Counted from the first letter of the stretch, positions 18,393 through 28,567 are shown. The stretch is DNA of 64,000 nucleotides from Cyclobacteriaceae bacterium (GCA_028281285.1 JANQKF010000034.1:1-64000), one strand, 5' to 3'. Program-made: numbers and translations. Notes: generated by a model not told the origin, from the letters alone.

Positions 18393-18938
18393 ATGACAGG
18401 CATTATTCTCGCAGGTGGTAAAAGCTCCCGTATGGGACAAGATAAGGGCTTGATGACCTATAAGGGCAAGCCCTTAATTCGTTATGCGATAGATGTTCTT
18501 AACGGGCTGGTTGGTGACACTATCATTATATCTGCGAATCAAGATTACGCTAGATTTGGCATGCCTGTCTACAGTGATATCTATCCGGATTCAGGTCCTT
18601 TAGGTGGAATCTTTACGGGTTTAACACATTCCCCGAATTATAGAAACGTAGTCCTGGGCTGCGATACACCTTATGTGACTGCGGCACTTCTTGAACACTT
18701 GTTTTCTTTTGAGGGCCACGATGTAGTTATCCCACGGCACGTTGGCGGAACTGAACAATTGATGGGGGTATATTCAAAGAGTTGCCTCGGAGTCATGGAG
18801 AGAAGGATAAAGAACGGCCAATTGAAAATTAAGGAGGCATACGAGGAGTTAGATGTGAGGGAAGTTAATATTGATTCGTCTCACTCTTTCTATTCGGCAG
18901 CACTCTTCCAAAATCTCAATTCTCCATCAGACCTCTGA
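18393..18938 (+). CDS. mobA: Molybdenum cofactor guanylyltransferase MobA
   Basis: 181 residues. The N-terminal nucleotide-binding signature LAGGKSSRMGQDKG is followed by KGKPLIRYAI, the acidic IYPDSGPLGGIFTGL segment and VVLGCDTPYV, all typical of MobA, at the family length. The enzyme transfers GMP from GTP to molybdopterin to form MGD in the cytoplasm. The formate dehydrogenase catalytic subunit at 35846-38638 belongs to the bis-MGD family and would need it. It lies 21 bases after the blaR1-like gene on the same strand and may be co-transcribed. No other moa/moe genes are in the window. Confidence 0.9.
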   Translation: MTGIILAGGKSSRMGQDKGLMTYKGKPLIRYAIDVLNGLVGDTIIISANQDYARFGMPVYSDIYPDSGPLGGIFTGLTHSPNYRNVVLGCDTPYVTAALLEHLFSFEGHDVVIPRHVGGTEQLMGVYSKSCLGVMERRIKNGQLKIKEAYEELDVREVNIDSSHSFYSAALFQNLNSPSDL

Positions 18939-19039
18939 TAATATCTGATTGTCACTTGGCTTACCGTTGCTATTTAGGTCAGGAACCAAACTACATGTGG
19001 AATTGATTTAGAATTATATATTTCCGAAAACAGATCATC

Positions 19040-19447
19040 ATGAGTAACAAGATAGTCCCACCATTCACTGAAGAAACTGCAAAGGCCAAAATACAGATGG
19101 CAGAGGACGCCTGGAATACTAAGGATCCTGAAAAGGTGTGCCTGGCCTATACCGTTGATACGGAATGGAGAAACCGATCTGAATTTATAAATGGCAGGGA
19201 AGAGGTGAAGCAGTTTTTGATTGGTAAGTGGAAAAAAGAGCTCGACTATAAGCTTAAGAAATCATATTGGGCGCATGGAGAAAACCGAATAGCCGTCCGT
19301 TTTGAATATGAATATCATGATCATCAGGGACAATGGTACCGGGCTTATGGCAATGAAAACTGGGAGTTTGACGAAGACGGCTTGATGAAGAAACGTTTTG
19401 CCAGTATCAATGACGTATTGATTACTGAGCAAGAACGGAAGTTTTAG
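19040..19447 (+). CDS. DUF1348 / NTF2-like family protein
   Basis: 135 residues with the conserved DUF1348 pattern: [52 protein letters not shown], and [12 protein letters not shown]. This is an NTF2-like cone fold whose biochemical role is undefined; small-molecule binding or hydrolysis is possible. Its stop codon overlaps the stop of the convergent hydrolase gene by four bases (TTAG). Confidence 0.8.
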   Translation: MSNKIVPPFTEETAKAKIQMAEDAWNTKDPEKVCLAYTVDTEWRNRSEFINGREEVKQFLIGKWKKELDYKLKKSYWAHGENRIAVRFEYEYHDHQGQWYRAYGNENWEFDEDGLMKKRFASINDVLITEQERKF

Positions 19448-19983
19448 ACCTCTTCCAGGACTTCCTCCATGTTCAGTACACGGATACTTCCGTTGGTGGG
19501 CGTCATTTCTGACCAGACCCAATTATAATGTGCTATAATTTGCTCAGGAGAGGCATGTGGTCTGTTGCCTGTGGTGTGCGCATCAGCCACGACAGTAATT
19601 TTATAATCCTTGGCGAGAGCTCCCTGGATTGTTGACTCCACACAAAAATCCGTTGCGGACCCTGTGACATAGATACTGATTACTTGATTTTCCTTAAGTA
19701 CCATGTCTAGTTGGGATCTGTAAAATGCGCTGTTAGCTGTTTTTCCAACAAGCTTATCTTCTCCATGGACCTCTAGTTCCGGAAGCAGATCCCAACCCTC
19801 CGTGCCAGGTATAAAGGCCCCTTCCTTTGAGCCATCATGTTGAATAAAAACTACGAGGTTACCTGTTTTTCTGAATTTTCTTGCGAGAATATTAATTCGA
19901 TCTACGATTGTTTTGTGATCGAACCTTTCCTTATAAGGAGGAAAATCTCCTCGTTGCATATCAATAACCAAAAGTGCCTGCAT
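19444..19983 (-). CDS. Isochorismatase-like cysteine hydrolase
   Basis: 179 residues. The catalytic triad of the family is visible: D8 in [12 protein letters not shown]81 in [10 protein letters not shown] and C114 in [16 protein letters not shown], with the usual cis-peptide region TGSATDFC. Members hydrolyse amides or vinyl ethers (nicotinamidase, isochorismatase, N-carbamoyl compounds); the exact substrate cannot be read from sequence. Cytoplasmic, no signal peptide. Confidence 0.88.
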   Translation of the reverse strand: MQALLVIDMQRGDFPPYKERFDHKTIVDRINILARKFRKTGNLVVFIQHDGSKEGAFIPGTEGWDLLPELEVHGEDKLVGKTANSAFYRSQLDMVLKENQVISIYVTGSATDFCVESTIQGALAKDYKITVVADAHTTGNRPHASPEQIIAHYNWVWSEMTPTNGSIRVLNMEEVLEEV

Positions 19984-20013
19984 AGCACTTCAAATTAAAG
20001 AAAAGTCGGCAGA

Positions 20014-21642
<1,629 letters not shown>

Positions 21643-21695
21643 TCAGGCCGCAAAGGTAGACTTAATCTAGTTGAAAAGGAAGATGGAAGGAAAGA

Positions 21696-22403
21696 TTAAT
21701 ACTTATCTGCTTCTTGCCTGAGTCTGGGAAGGTCCAGAATCTTGATTTGCTTCCCGATCAATTCGATCAGGCCTTCACTATTAAACTCTGAAAGTGTTCG
21801 GATAGTAGAAGCGGTAGTAGAAAGGGCAATATTGGCGATTTCTTCCCTGGACAAACGGGCGTCAAGGACATCTTCCTGGTTCAAACCAAAACTATCCATG
21901 ATAAATAAAAGCGATAGGGCAACCTTTTGGCGCAATGGCTTTTGAACCATATTGCTATAATTATTGGCAATCTCTGTGAACTCATTAAAACCATGCTCGA
22001 AGAGTTTTAATGCAAAATTGCCATCGGCCCTAATCATTTCAATTATCTTCTCTTTCGGGATGAAACAGATTATACAATCGTCTATTGCCGTGGCGGTAAT
22101 GTGGTAATCCTGATTGGCCAACATGGAATCATAGCCAAAGATGTCTCCTTTCGTGGCAAAGCCTATGATTTGTTCAATTCCAAGACTGTTCACCTTGGTC
22201 AGCTTCACCTTTCCCATATGAACAATATGCAGACCGTTGGGTACTGAGTTGGCTTGAAAAATGGTCTGCTTTTTCTTGAATGGGATCACCCGCTTCGAAA
22301 CGTTTATATCTTCCAAACGTGTTTGATCAACCTCACCAAATACACTCTCGTATTTCACAGGGCAGACCATACAAGTGGGCATTTTGTAATGCTTCAAATC
22401 CAT
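21696..22403 (-). CDS. Crp/Fnr family transcriptional regulator
   Basis: 235 residues from the chosen ATG (MDLKHYKMPTCMVCPVK). A longer frame starts at 22508, but its first 35 residues are low-quality and cross an upstream palindrome, so the shorter start is preferred. It has an N-terminal cyclic-nucleotide-binding-like beta-roll (GLHIVHMGKVKLTKVN, GDIFGYDSML) and a C-terminal winged helix (LSREEIANIALSTTASTIRTL). Cysteines near the N-terminus (CMVC) might bind metal or act as a redox switch, but a four-Cys FNR pattern is not evident. The ligand is unknown. A perfect 8-3-8 inverted repeat lies in the divergent region shared with the small membrane genes at 22520. Confidence 0.88.
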   Translation of the reverse strand: MDLKHYKMPTCMVCPVKYESVFGEVDQTRLEDINVSKRVIPFKKKQTIFQANSVPNGLHIVHMGKVKLTKVNSLGIEQIIGFATKGDIFGYDSMLANQDYHITATAIDDCIICFIPKEKIIEMIRADGNFALKLFEHGFNEFTEIANNYSNMVQKPLRQKVALSLLFIMDSFGLNQEDVLDARLSREEIANIALSTTASTIRTLSEFNSEGLIELIGKQIKILDLPRLRQEADKY

Positions 22404-22493
22404 TGGGTTTTCTAGCGCTGAATATAGCCAAAATATGATCTCAAACATATTTTTCAGTACTGGCGCGCATGAGCTTGGTGGAGGAAGACAATG

Positions 22494-22512
22494 ATATTTG
22501 AATATCAAATAT
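22494..22512. promoter_or_regulatory. Palindromic operator between Crp-type gene and small membrane operon
   Basis: ATATTTGA-ATA-TCAAATAT is a perfect 8-3-8 inverted repeat ending 7 bases before the ATG at 22520. It contains TTGA/TCAA arms reminiscent of Crp/Fnr half-sites, but the spacer is shorter than the usual TTGA-N6-TCAA. It is a likely operator for the divergently transcribed Crp/Fnr protein. Confidence 0.5.
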
Positions 22513-22519
22513 TAGGACA

Positions 22520-22777
22520 ATGGAAGCACTAGCAATCACTCAAACTAAGAAAGAAAGACAGGTATGGAAACCTGTTCTTCTTTTGATCCTTGCCAACATA
22601 CCCCTATGGGTTTTTACCTGGTACCTGCACTATTCATTGACCGGGCTCAATATAGACTCGAGTGTTTGGGACAATATCTGGATTTGGATCCTACTACTCT
22701 TCAAAATTGGGGGAGCCAACATCATATTGACCCAGATACTGTTCGATCCTTACAACAAAAAGGCATTTCAATCATGA
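22520..22777 (+). CDS. Small membrane protein, function unknown
   Basis: 85 residues with two hydrophobic helices (VLLLILANIPLWVFTWYL and IWIWILLLFKIGGANIILT) between charged ends. No family recognised. It is divergent from the Crp/Fnr gene, with a palindrome just before its start, and overlaps the next gene by four bases (ATGA), so the two products are probably made together and may form a complex. Confidence 0.65.
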   Translation: MEALAITQTKKERQVWKPVLLLILANIPLWVFTWYLHYSLTGLNIDSSVWDNIWIWILLLFKIGGANIILTQILFDPYNKKAFQS

Positions 22778-22980
22778 GTGAAGTATTTAAATCCGGTCTG
22801 TTTTCACTTTTTACCATTTCCTTGGGACTATTCACAGCAGTGTTGATAGTCATAGGCTTCACCATTTCGAATGCAGCCTTTGTCAACTTGCTTATGTGGT
22901 TTCTTTCCTACACGTCAATTGGATTTGTGGCCCTCGTCCTGTATTTATCGTCTACAAAAGAGAAAAAGTCATCTGATTAA
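22774..22980 (+). CDS. Small two-helix membrane protein, function unknown
   Basis: 68 residues from the ATG at 22774 (MSEVFKSGLFSLFTISLGL). The same frame is open further upstream to 22564, but that part overlaps the preceding gene in another frame and is not protein-like; the ATGA overlap supports the start chosen here. Two hydrophobic segments (LFTISLGLFTAVLIVIGF and LLMWFLSYTSIGFVALVLYL) and a Lys-rich tail. It is a partner of the 85-residue protein, probably under the Crp/Fnr-type regulator. Confidence 0.6.
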   Translation: MSEVFKSGLFSLFTISLGLFTAVLIVIGFTISNAAFVNLLMWFLSYTSIGFVALVLYLSSTKEKKSSD

Positions 22981-22993
22981 TGGAATGATCGGC

Positions 22994-23398
22994 CTATTTC
23001 CATACACCGACAATGGCTCCCATCACGATAAAACTGATAATATGATAGCCTGCATTGATTAGAAATAGCTTCAAAGATTTTCGCTCGAACAGATAGGTGA
23101 CACCCATTGATGCCGCTACCCAACCAATGCCTGCCAGTGCGCCCGCTGTAATGCCCCAACTCAATTCGTTTGAGTCGGATAGAAAAGCGGCTAAGTTAAA
23201 GGCCATGATAAAGCCCAGGACGAAAGAGCCTCCGAAAATCAAGGCCATATTACCTCCTTTGAGGTCTTCTTCCTTGAATCCATTTTCCTCCATCCAGCTT
23301 TTGGCAAAAAGGAGTGGAGAATACCAAAGTCCCCCGATTAGGAATGTGGATAGTGCTGCTACGAAAATTGCGAGATAATTTAAGTTTGAAATGTCCAT
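22994..23398 (-). CDS. DUF1761 membrane protein
   Basis: 134 residues, about four membrane helices. DUF1761 features are visible: NYLAIFVAALSTFLIGGLWYSP, SWMEENGFKEEDLKGGN, and the C-terminal YHIISFIVMGAIVGVW. The role is unknown. A second, more divergent relative lies at 24058-24498, with a DUF4287/DUF5655 gene between them. Confidence 0.8.
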   Translation of the reverse strand: MDISNLNYLAIFVAALSTFLIGGLWYSPLLFAKSWMEENGFKEEDLKGGNMALIFGGSFVLGFIMAFNLAAFLSDSNELSWGITAGALAGIGWVAASMGVTYLFERKSLKLFLINAGYHIISFIVMGAIVGVWK

Positions 23399-23494
23399 AG
23401 TTTTAGGTTTTTAAGTCAATAGTTGTCCAGGTCACTGATTTTCAGTGACTAATAACTCTCATGAAGTACTAGATGAAATGGTTTCTTTGCTCAG

Positions 23495-24061
23495 TTAGCC
23501 ATTAACTTGATTGTTAGCCTCCTTTAGAAAAGGAACTACATCATCGTTGATTTGCGAGATGTCGGTAACCTCAATCATATGAGCAATACGAGGCATAGTA
23601 CCGAGGCTTTTTGCTTTTTGGACGTAATTGTCAAATTCACGTTTTCCCAAATCCATCCCAATCCTAATATTGCCTTTGTTGATTTTGGCTACGGCAAATT
23701 CTTTGTTGTTTCTGAAAGAAATGTACCCCTTTGTGGGTACCACTTGAACATTAGGGAAATTGTCCTTCACCATTCCCTCTAGTTCGTCATACATTTCTCG
23801 TTTATCAGGATACTTTTCAAAATGAGCATTGAAAAGCACAGAAGAATCATATACGGGTTTGCCGCCATTCAGGAGAATTCCTCCTATAAAAGTTGCATTC
23901 ATATGATTAATGCCTTCTTCCTTCTTTAAATAATCTACTGACTCCTTGAGTTTCGTAAAGCCTTTAGGTTCCAAATAGGTCATCCATTCTTCCAGAGTCT
24001 TGCCTGTCTTTTCCTGACTTGCCTGAATGAATTCCTTTTCCAGTTCTTCTGATGTTTTCAT
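23495..24061 (-). CDS. DUF4287 / DUF5655 domain protein
   Basis: 188 residues from the ATG at 24061, chosen because it makes a four-base ATGA overlap with the upstream gene; a longer frame to 24100 would add 13 charged residues. The N-terminal DUF4287-like part contains KTGKTLEEWMTYL and EGINHMNATFI. The C-terminal DUF5655-like part contains YISFRNNKEFAVAKINKGNIRIGMDLG and ends HMIEVTDISQINDD. Predicted soluble and cytoplasmic. DUF5655 modules occur alone or fused to nucleic-acid-related proteins; no catalytic assignment is made. Confidence 0.75.
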   Translation of the reverse strand: MKTSEELEKEFIQASQEKTGKTLEEWMTYLEPKGFTKLKESVDYLKKEEGINHMNATFIGGILLNGGKPVYDSSVLFNAHFEKYPDKREMYDELEGMVKDNFPNVQVVPTKGYISFRNNKEFAVAKINKGNIRIGMDLGKREFDNYVQKAKSLGTMPRIAHMIEVTDISQINDDVVPFLKEANNQVNG

Positions 24062-24498
24062 GCCAGACTTTCTTGTGTCATCTTTTCTTTCTTTTTCCAA
24101 AGGACTATTGCTATCGCCATGATTTCATATTTGAATAGCACAATAATAGTATCGAGTAAGGTGAGTTCGAACGCTCTAAGCGTAAATGCATTTTGTGTGG
24201 CCAATTCCAGAAATAACAAGACGAGCCACATTGCAAAAGCCCATTTTAGAGCATCCACGGCTTTATTAATATTCATGGCTCTAAACAAGTGTGCAAATAA
24301 ATAACCCATACCCACAGCCGCTGCAAACGCCCAAATCAAGTTTAGCATGCCGGCATCGGTGAAGTCATCTTCCTTGAGCCCATTCAGCTCCATCCATCGT
24401 ATTCCAAACATGATGTTGTTATACCAAAGCATGGGTAGTGGTTGGACCAGGATTGCCATTCCCCAGACCGCCAGGTGATTGATTTTCGGTTTATCCAT
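24058..24498 (-). CDS. DUF1761-like membrane protein
   Basis: 146 residues with four predicted helices. MDKPKINHLAVWGMAILVQP, then WYNNIMFGIRWMELNGLKEDDF, resembles the DUF1761 signature seen in the neighbour at 22994. It is followed with overlap by the DUF4287/DUF5655 gene and preceded 4 bases away by the YciI-like gene, so these form a compact minus-strand operon with the VOC gene. Confidence 0.7.
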   Translation of the reverse strand: MDKPKINHLAVWGMAILVQPLPMLWYNNIMFGIRWMELNGLKEDDFTDAGMLNLIWAFAAAVGMGYLFAHLFRAMNINKAVDALKWAFAMWLVLLFLELATQNAFTLRAFELTLLDTIIVLFKYEIMAIAIVLWKKKEKMTQESLA

Positions 24499-24502
24499 TG
24501 TA

Positions 24503-24919
24503 TTAGTTTTTAGGTTGATTCTCTTTGTTCAGTTTTGCTTCGATCCCAAATGATCCTTTTGTCGTATACCAAGCCCTTATTTTGGTTAATAACCTTCCTG
24601 CACTTACAGCTGGGTCTTGAGCCGCAAGTTTTTCAGCGGCCTCCATTGTGGGCACGTTCAAAACAAATATTCCACCTCCACCTTCAAAGGGGCCCGCAAG
24701 CATTAATTGACCTTTTTCAGCCATAGAACCCATATTGGCCATATGTGCAGCCTGAATACTATCGACTTGCACTTTTGGAAGTTCGGGTCGATCGGGGTTG
24801 GTAATCAGCTCAACGAAATAGTATTTTATAATCTCAAATGGTTCTTCCTGTTTGTCTTGGGCCTTGGAAAAAGACACTATTGCGAAAAGGGTGGTGAAGG
24901 CTAGGATTAATTTTCTCAT
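24503..24919 (-). CDS. Exported YciI-like (YCII domain) protein
   Basis: 138 residues: a signal peptide (MRKLILAFTTLFAIVSFSKA) and a YCII-related alpha-beta barrel with AAHMANMGSMAEKGQLMLAGPF and IFVLNVPTMEAAEKLAAQDPAV. YciI proteins are small dimeric enzymes or ligand-binding proteins with a conserved His-Asp pair; this one is predicted to be periplasmic, less common than cytoplasmic forms. The reaction is unknown. Confidence 0.8.
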   Translation of the reverse strand: MRKLILAFTTLFAIVSFSKAQDKQEEPFEIIKYYFVELITNPDRPELPKVQVDSIQAAHMANMGSMAEKGQLMLAGPFEGGGGIFVLNVPTMEAAEKLAAQDPAVSAGRLLTKIRAWYTTKGSFGIEAKLNKENQPKN

Positions 24920-24937
24920 AACTTACAATTTAAAAAA

Positions 24938-25303
24938 TTATTTGGCCTCGGGATCATATTCCATGGCTCCATGCAAATTGCCTTCAGGGTCTTTAAAATA
25001 GATAAGCCACCCCACTGTTGGGACTGCCATTTTAGGCATAATGATCACACCTCCATTTTCCTCAATCGCTTCTGCAGTGGCATCTGCATTAGGTGTGTTC
25101 AAGGAATTGACTGGGGTTTCAAAGCCTTCTCGCTTTGGGCCAATTGCTCCATTTATTCCCGGAATATCATCTTCACCCGTTTTGGCGAGCCAGTATTCCT
25201 GCTCTCCCCACTGATTGAACTGCCACCCAAATACGTTTCTGTAGAATTCCATGCATGCCTTTGGGTGCTCCGCAGGTATTTCAAAATGGATTATTCTTGA
25301 CAT
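24938..25303 (-). CDS. VOC (glyoxalase/dioxygenase superfamily) protein
   Basis: 121 residues from MSRIIHFEIPAEHP; an in-frame ATG 13 codons earlier (25342) would place the start across the direct-repeat promoter region and is less likely. It has paired beta-alpha-beta-beta-beta modules of the VOC fold: FEIPAEHPKACMEFYRNVFGW and VGWLIYFKDPEGNLHGAMEY. The metal ligands and substrate are unclear. It is the first gene of the minus-strand group running to 22994. Confidence 0.8.
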   Translation of the reverse strand: MSRIIHFEIPAEHPKACMEFYRNVFGWQFNQWGEQEYWLAKTGEDDIPGINGAIGPKREGFETPVNSLNTPNADATAEAIEENGGVIIMPKMAVPTVGWLIYFKDPEGNLHGAMEYDPEAK

Positions 25304-25330
25304 ACTGTTCTTGTTTTGAATTAATTCTGA

Positions 25331-25371
25331 TCGAATTGACAATCGAATATATTCCTAATTTTAGTTCGAAA
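25331..25371. promoter_or_regulatory. TCGAA direct repeats upstream of LytS/LytTR operon
   Basis: TCGAAT at 25331 and 25343 and TCGAAA at 25366 are same-orientation repeats spaced 12 and 23 bases apart, in the divergent region between the VOC gene and the sensor kinase. LytTR regulators bind direct repeats, so these are candidate autoregulatory sites for the response regulator two genes downstream. Short motifs in AT-rich DNA can arise by chance. Confidence 0.3.
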
Positions 25372-25401
25372 ATCGGCCAAAAACGCGAACCGGAAAGATC
25401 A

Positions 25402-26472
25402 ATGTCCGAACCGACAAAAAAGAATACTGAACCTCAAAAGCCTTCTAAAATGAAGGTGAACGATAAGCTAATACGCATTATCGGGGTACAATTTTTCGGT
25501 ATTGTGATCCCAAACGCTACAGGATTGATTAGCAGTAACGACCGCTCGGCCATGTACTTACTCGGAGCTTATGCTTATTTCATACTTCTGGCAGGCCTGA
25601 TCTGGCAAGGAAATCGATATTTCCTTTTTAGGCTCCAAAAAAGATTCGATTGGTTCATTCATCCGCTACAGAAAACGGTGGTTCTGTTGGCCATGAACGT
25701 GTTTTACACGGTCCCTCTCGTCATTGGAATGCTTGTGCTTTGGTTTATAATGATTGGTGCACCAGTGGATTGGCAGATCATTAAAGTTACAGCGATTGTT
25801 TGTGTGGTTTCCGTGGTATTCATTACTCATGTATATGAGACTGTATTTCTGATTAAGCAGCGCCAGGACGACATGGTTAAGGGTGAGCAATTGGAGAGGG
25901 CCAAGGCACAGGCTGAATTGGAGGCTCTGAAGAATCAGATTGATCCGCATTTCATGTTCAACTCCCTGAATAGCTTGTCATATTTGATCGATGAAAACCA
26001 GGAAAAGGCAAAACAGTTTACTGAAAGCCTGGCTGAAGTGTATCGATATATTTTGAGTAATAAGGATCGTGAATTGGTGATCCTGGAGGACGAACTCGCC
26101 TTCCTACACAAGTATCTGGCCTTGCTCAAATTAAGGTTTGGGGAAGCCTTAAAAGTCAACTTTTCTGTCGATTCGAATCAACAATCTGAATATTTGATTC
26201 CACCCATTTCGATTTTCATTGCCCTCGAAAACGTTGTGAAACACAACGAGATATCACAAGCCAGTCCCCTGACCACTGAAGTAAGTCTGGAAGGAGAGGA
26301 GCTTTATGTGCGTAATTCAATTGTGAGGAAAAAATCAATTGTCCATTCTACAAAAATAGGGTTGAACAATCTGAAAGAACGTTTTACAATGATTGTGGGC
26401 AAAGAAACGGAAGTACAAGATGACGGAAGGACCTTTGAGTTGATGATGCCTTTGCTTAAGTTGACCAGCTGA
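25402..26472 (+). CDS. LytS-type sensor histidine kinase (His_kinase family)
   Basis: 356 residues from MSEPTKKNTEPQ; the frame is open upstream to 25255, but that stretch overlaps the VOC gene. Four membrane helices lie between about 25 and 150, then a coiled segment (AKAQAELEALKNQ) and the acceptor histidine H183 in QIDPHFMFNSLNSL. The ATPase region is divergent (FIALENVVKHN, GLNNLKERF). The stop overlaps the response-regulator start (TGATG), so the two are co-translated. The signal sensed by the membrane domain is unknown. Confidence 0.88.
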   Translation: MSEPTKKNTEPQKPSKMKVNDKLIRIIGVQFFGIVIPNATGLISSNDRSAMYLLGAYAYFILLAGLIWQGNRYFLFRLQKRFDWFIHPLQKTVVLLAMNVFYTVPLVIGMLVLWFIMIGAPVDWQIIKVTAIVCVVSVVFITHVYETVFLIKQRQDDMVKGEQLERAKAQAELEALKNQIDPHFMFNSLNSLSYLIDENQEKAKQFTESLAEVYRYILSNKDRELVILEDELAFLHKYLALLKLRFGEALKVNFSVDSNQQSEYLIPPISIFIALENVVKHNEISQASPLTTEVSLEGEELYVRNSIVRKKSIVHSTKIGLNNLKERFTMIVGKETEVQDDGRTFELMMPLLKLTS

Positions 26473-27221
26473 TGAAAGTTCTAATTATTGAAGATGAAGC
26501 CACTGCCGTGGACAAGCTAAAGGCCATGCTTGTTGCCCTGGATTCTTCTATCGAAATCATTGGCACAACTGAAAGCGTAAAAGAGACAATTGCCTGGTTG
26601 AAATCTAATCCTTCTCCTGATTTGGCATTTGTGGACGTTCAATTGTCCGATGACTCAAGCTTTGAGATTTTCAAACAATATGAAGTCAAGTTTCCCATCA
26701 TCTTTACTACGGCTTATGATGATTATATACTCAAGTCGTTTGAGTATAATTCTCTCGATTATTTGCTAAAGCCCATTCAATGGGATCGACTTAAGAAAGC
26801 TCTGGAAAAGGTCAAGAAACTGGAAACTCATTTTTGGCAGTACAAATTCAATGAAATCTTTGAGCAATCAGCCAATAAGGCATCAAAGAAACAGCGATAC
26901 GTAGTTAAGAAAGGGGTGGACTATGTCTCAGTGAATGTTGGGGATATTGCCTACATATTTACCGAATATCGGGTTGTATTTCTTAGAGATAAAGCCGGCA
27001 ATAAATACATTATCGACAAAACGTTAACCGATCTTCAGGAAGAGCTTGATGATGAGCTGTTTTTTAGAGCGAATCGAAAATTCCTGATCAACATAGATGC
27101 AGTTGAAAAATTCAAATCAGACAATGGAAAAATTGTTGTCGATCTTACTCCCGAGATTAAAGAAGAAGTGGTGGTCAGTAAGGAAAATGCGCCTAATTTC
27201 AGGAATTGGATTGGGGGATAG
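26472..27221 (+). CDS. LytTR-family response regulator
   Basis: 249 residues: receiver domain (MKVLIIEDEATAVDKL, D55 in LAFVDVQLSD, Lys in YLLKPIQ) and a LytTR DNA-binding domain (KKGVDYVSVNVGDIAYIF, FFRANRKFLINIDAVEKF). Cognate regulator of the adjacent LytS kinase. A palindromic repeat element follows 5 bases after its stop. Confidence 0.92.
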   Translation: MKVLIIEDEATAVDKLKAMLVALDSSIEIIGTTESVKETIAWLKSNPSPDLAFVDVQLSDDSSFEIFKQYEVKFPIIFTTAYDDYILKSFEYNSLDYLLKPIQWDRLKKALEKVKKLETHFWQYKFNEIFEQSANKASKKQRYVVKKGVDYVSVNVGDIAYIFTEYRVVFLRDKAGNKYIIDKTLTDLQEELDDELFFRANRKFLINIDAVEKFKSDNGKIVVDLTPEIKEEVVVSKENAPNFRNWIGG

Positions 27222-27226
27222 CTTAA

Positions 27227-27316
27227 CGTCATTCTGAGGAAGCGCAGCGACCGAAAGAATCCCCTAATCGAAAAGAGGAGATTCTTTCGCTTCATTTCAC
27301 TCAGCTCAGAATGACG
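27227..27316. repeat. Palindromic intergenic repeat, copy 1
   Basis: 90 bases bounded by a perfect 12-base inverted terminal repeat (CGTCATTCTGAG / CTCAGAATGACG) with a second internal pair CGAAAGAATC / GATTCTTTCG, so the whole unit can fold into a long hairpin. Related copies lie at 28491, 29692 and 30265. Confidence 0.9.
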
Positions 27317-27332
27317 ACATTTGAAGGTAATT

Positions 27333-28490
27333 ATGTCAAAGAAAAGGATCATTGTAATAGGAGCAGGAGCCTGGGGAGGCTGGTCAGCTTATATGCTGCA
27401 AAAAGCTGGGTATAAAGTGACCTTAGTTGATCAATATGGGCCGGGCAACGAAAGATCAGGTTCCGGAGGACGAACCCGTATCATCCGACTGGCTTATGGC
27501 GGGAATCCTGATTATACTCGAATGACTCATCGTTCTTTTCAGCTATGGGAAGAACATGAACGGCTCTGGAACGAGAAACTTTACCATGAAACCGGTGCGA
27601 TTTGGCTTTTCAATAATGTGAGCGATGCTTATGCTTCTTTATCCAAGCCAATGATGGATGAACTGGGATATCCGTTGGAAGAAATGGAGATCGATAAGGT
27701 GAGAAGCAAATACCCACAATTCTTTCTAGATGACATCACCAAAGCCTATTGGGAACCGAAGTGCGGTTACCTGGAAGCAGCGCGGTCCTGTGAAGTAGTG
27801 GTTGATCAGTTTCAGAAGTTGGGGGGTGTATTCCTGAAGGCCAGAATTACCAAGGTTGAAGGTAATGGCTACATTGACTCGCTAATCACTGAATCCGGAG
27901 AAAAATTGAAGGCCGACCAATACGTTTTTGCCTGCGGACCCTGGATCACAAATCTATTTCCTGGATTAGAAGGGCTTATCTATACTTCTCGTCAGGAGGT
28001 ATATTATTACAAAGCTCCCGAGAAACATCTGGCCCAGGATTTACCCATATGGTTGGAGTTTAGTCCTCCGGATTATATGCGTTATGGAATTCCCGATCAT
28101 TTTAACTCCGGCTTCAAAGTGGCCTATGATGAACGTGATGAAAGCTTAGATCCCGATAGAGACGACAGAGAGGTCACACCTGACAAGTTGAAAGAGATCA
28201 CCGATGCCATTGTACACCGTTTTCCAGCCTTGAACGGCACTGAAATGATCGAACACAAAGTTTGTGTGTATGAAAACTCAAAAGACGGAGAGTTTATCAT
28301 GGATCAAACCCCGGGCTTTAGCAATGGAATTCTGCTGGGTGGGAGCTCGGGTCATGGCTTTAAGATGGGCCCGGCCATAGGGGAGATGGTAAAGGATAAG
28401 ATAGCTTCAGGAATTGGGTTTCCTGGGGCGTTTAAACTGGAGAGGCTTTACACTCAGGAAAGAGTTAGGAATCAGTATAAAGTTGATTGA
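27333..28490 (+). CDS. Sarcosine-oxidase/N-methyltryptophan-oxidase-like FAD oxidoreductase
   Basis: 385 residues from the ATG at 27333; a TTG 12 bases earlier is less likely. It has an N-terminal FAD-binding fold (IIVIGAGAWGGWSAYMLQKAG, then an acidic end to strand 2 at VDQYGPG), the SGSGGRTRIIRLAYG segment of monomeric sarcosine oxidases, and a C-terminal GGSSGHGFKMGPAIGEMV motif. The family oxidises secondary or N-methyl amines with release of hydrogen peroxide and formaldehyde or an aldehyde. Substrate unassigned. It is flanked on both sides by palindromic repeats, the downstream copy starting at the base after the stop codon. Confidence 0.85.
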   Translation: MSKKRIIVIGAGAWGGWSAYMLQKAGYKVTLVDQYGPGNERSGSGGRTRIIRLAYGGNPDYTRMTHRSFQLWEEHERLWNEKLYHETGAIWLFNNVSDAYASLSKPMMDELGYPLEEMEIDKVRSKYPQFFLDDITKAYWEPKCGYLEAARSCEVVVDQFQKLGGVFLKARITKVEGNGYIDSLITESGEKLKADQYVFACGPWITNLFPGLEGLIYTSRQEVYYYKAPEKHLAQDLPIWLEFSPPDYMRYGIPDHFNSGFKVAYDERDESLDPDRDDREVTPDKLKEITDAIVHRFPALNGTEMIEHKVCVYENSKDGEFIMDQTPGFSNGILLGGSSGHGFKMGPAIGEMVKDKIASGIGFPGAFKLERLYTQERVRNQYKVD

Positions 28491-28567
28491 CGTCACTCAG
28501 AGCAAAGCGAAGAGTCTCGTTTTCTGATAAGGAGATTCTTCAGTCGCACAGCTCCTTCTGAATGACG
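28491..28567. repeat. Palindromic intergenic repeat, copy 2
   Basis: 77 bases, a shorter and more diverged copy (CGTCACTCAG at the left, CTTCTGAATGACG at the right, internal GAAGAGTCTC / GAGATTCTTC arms). It sits exactly between the oxidase stop codon and the convergent dipeptidase gene, where it could serve as a bidirectional transcription end. Confidence 0.85.

Noticed and set aside
22404-22508. Longer N-terminus of the Crp/Fnr protein
   Set aside because: The extra 35 residues are not family-like and the start falls within the palindrome at 22494-22512.
22564-22773. Upstream extension of the 68-aa membrane protein frame
   Set aside because: Overlaps the 85-aa membrane gene out of frame and is not protein-like; the ATGA overlap at 22774 explains the start.
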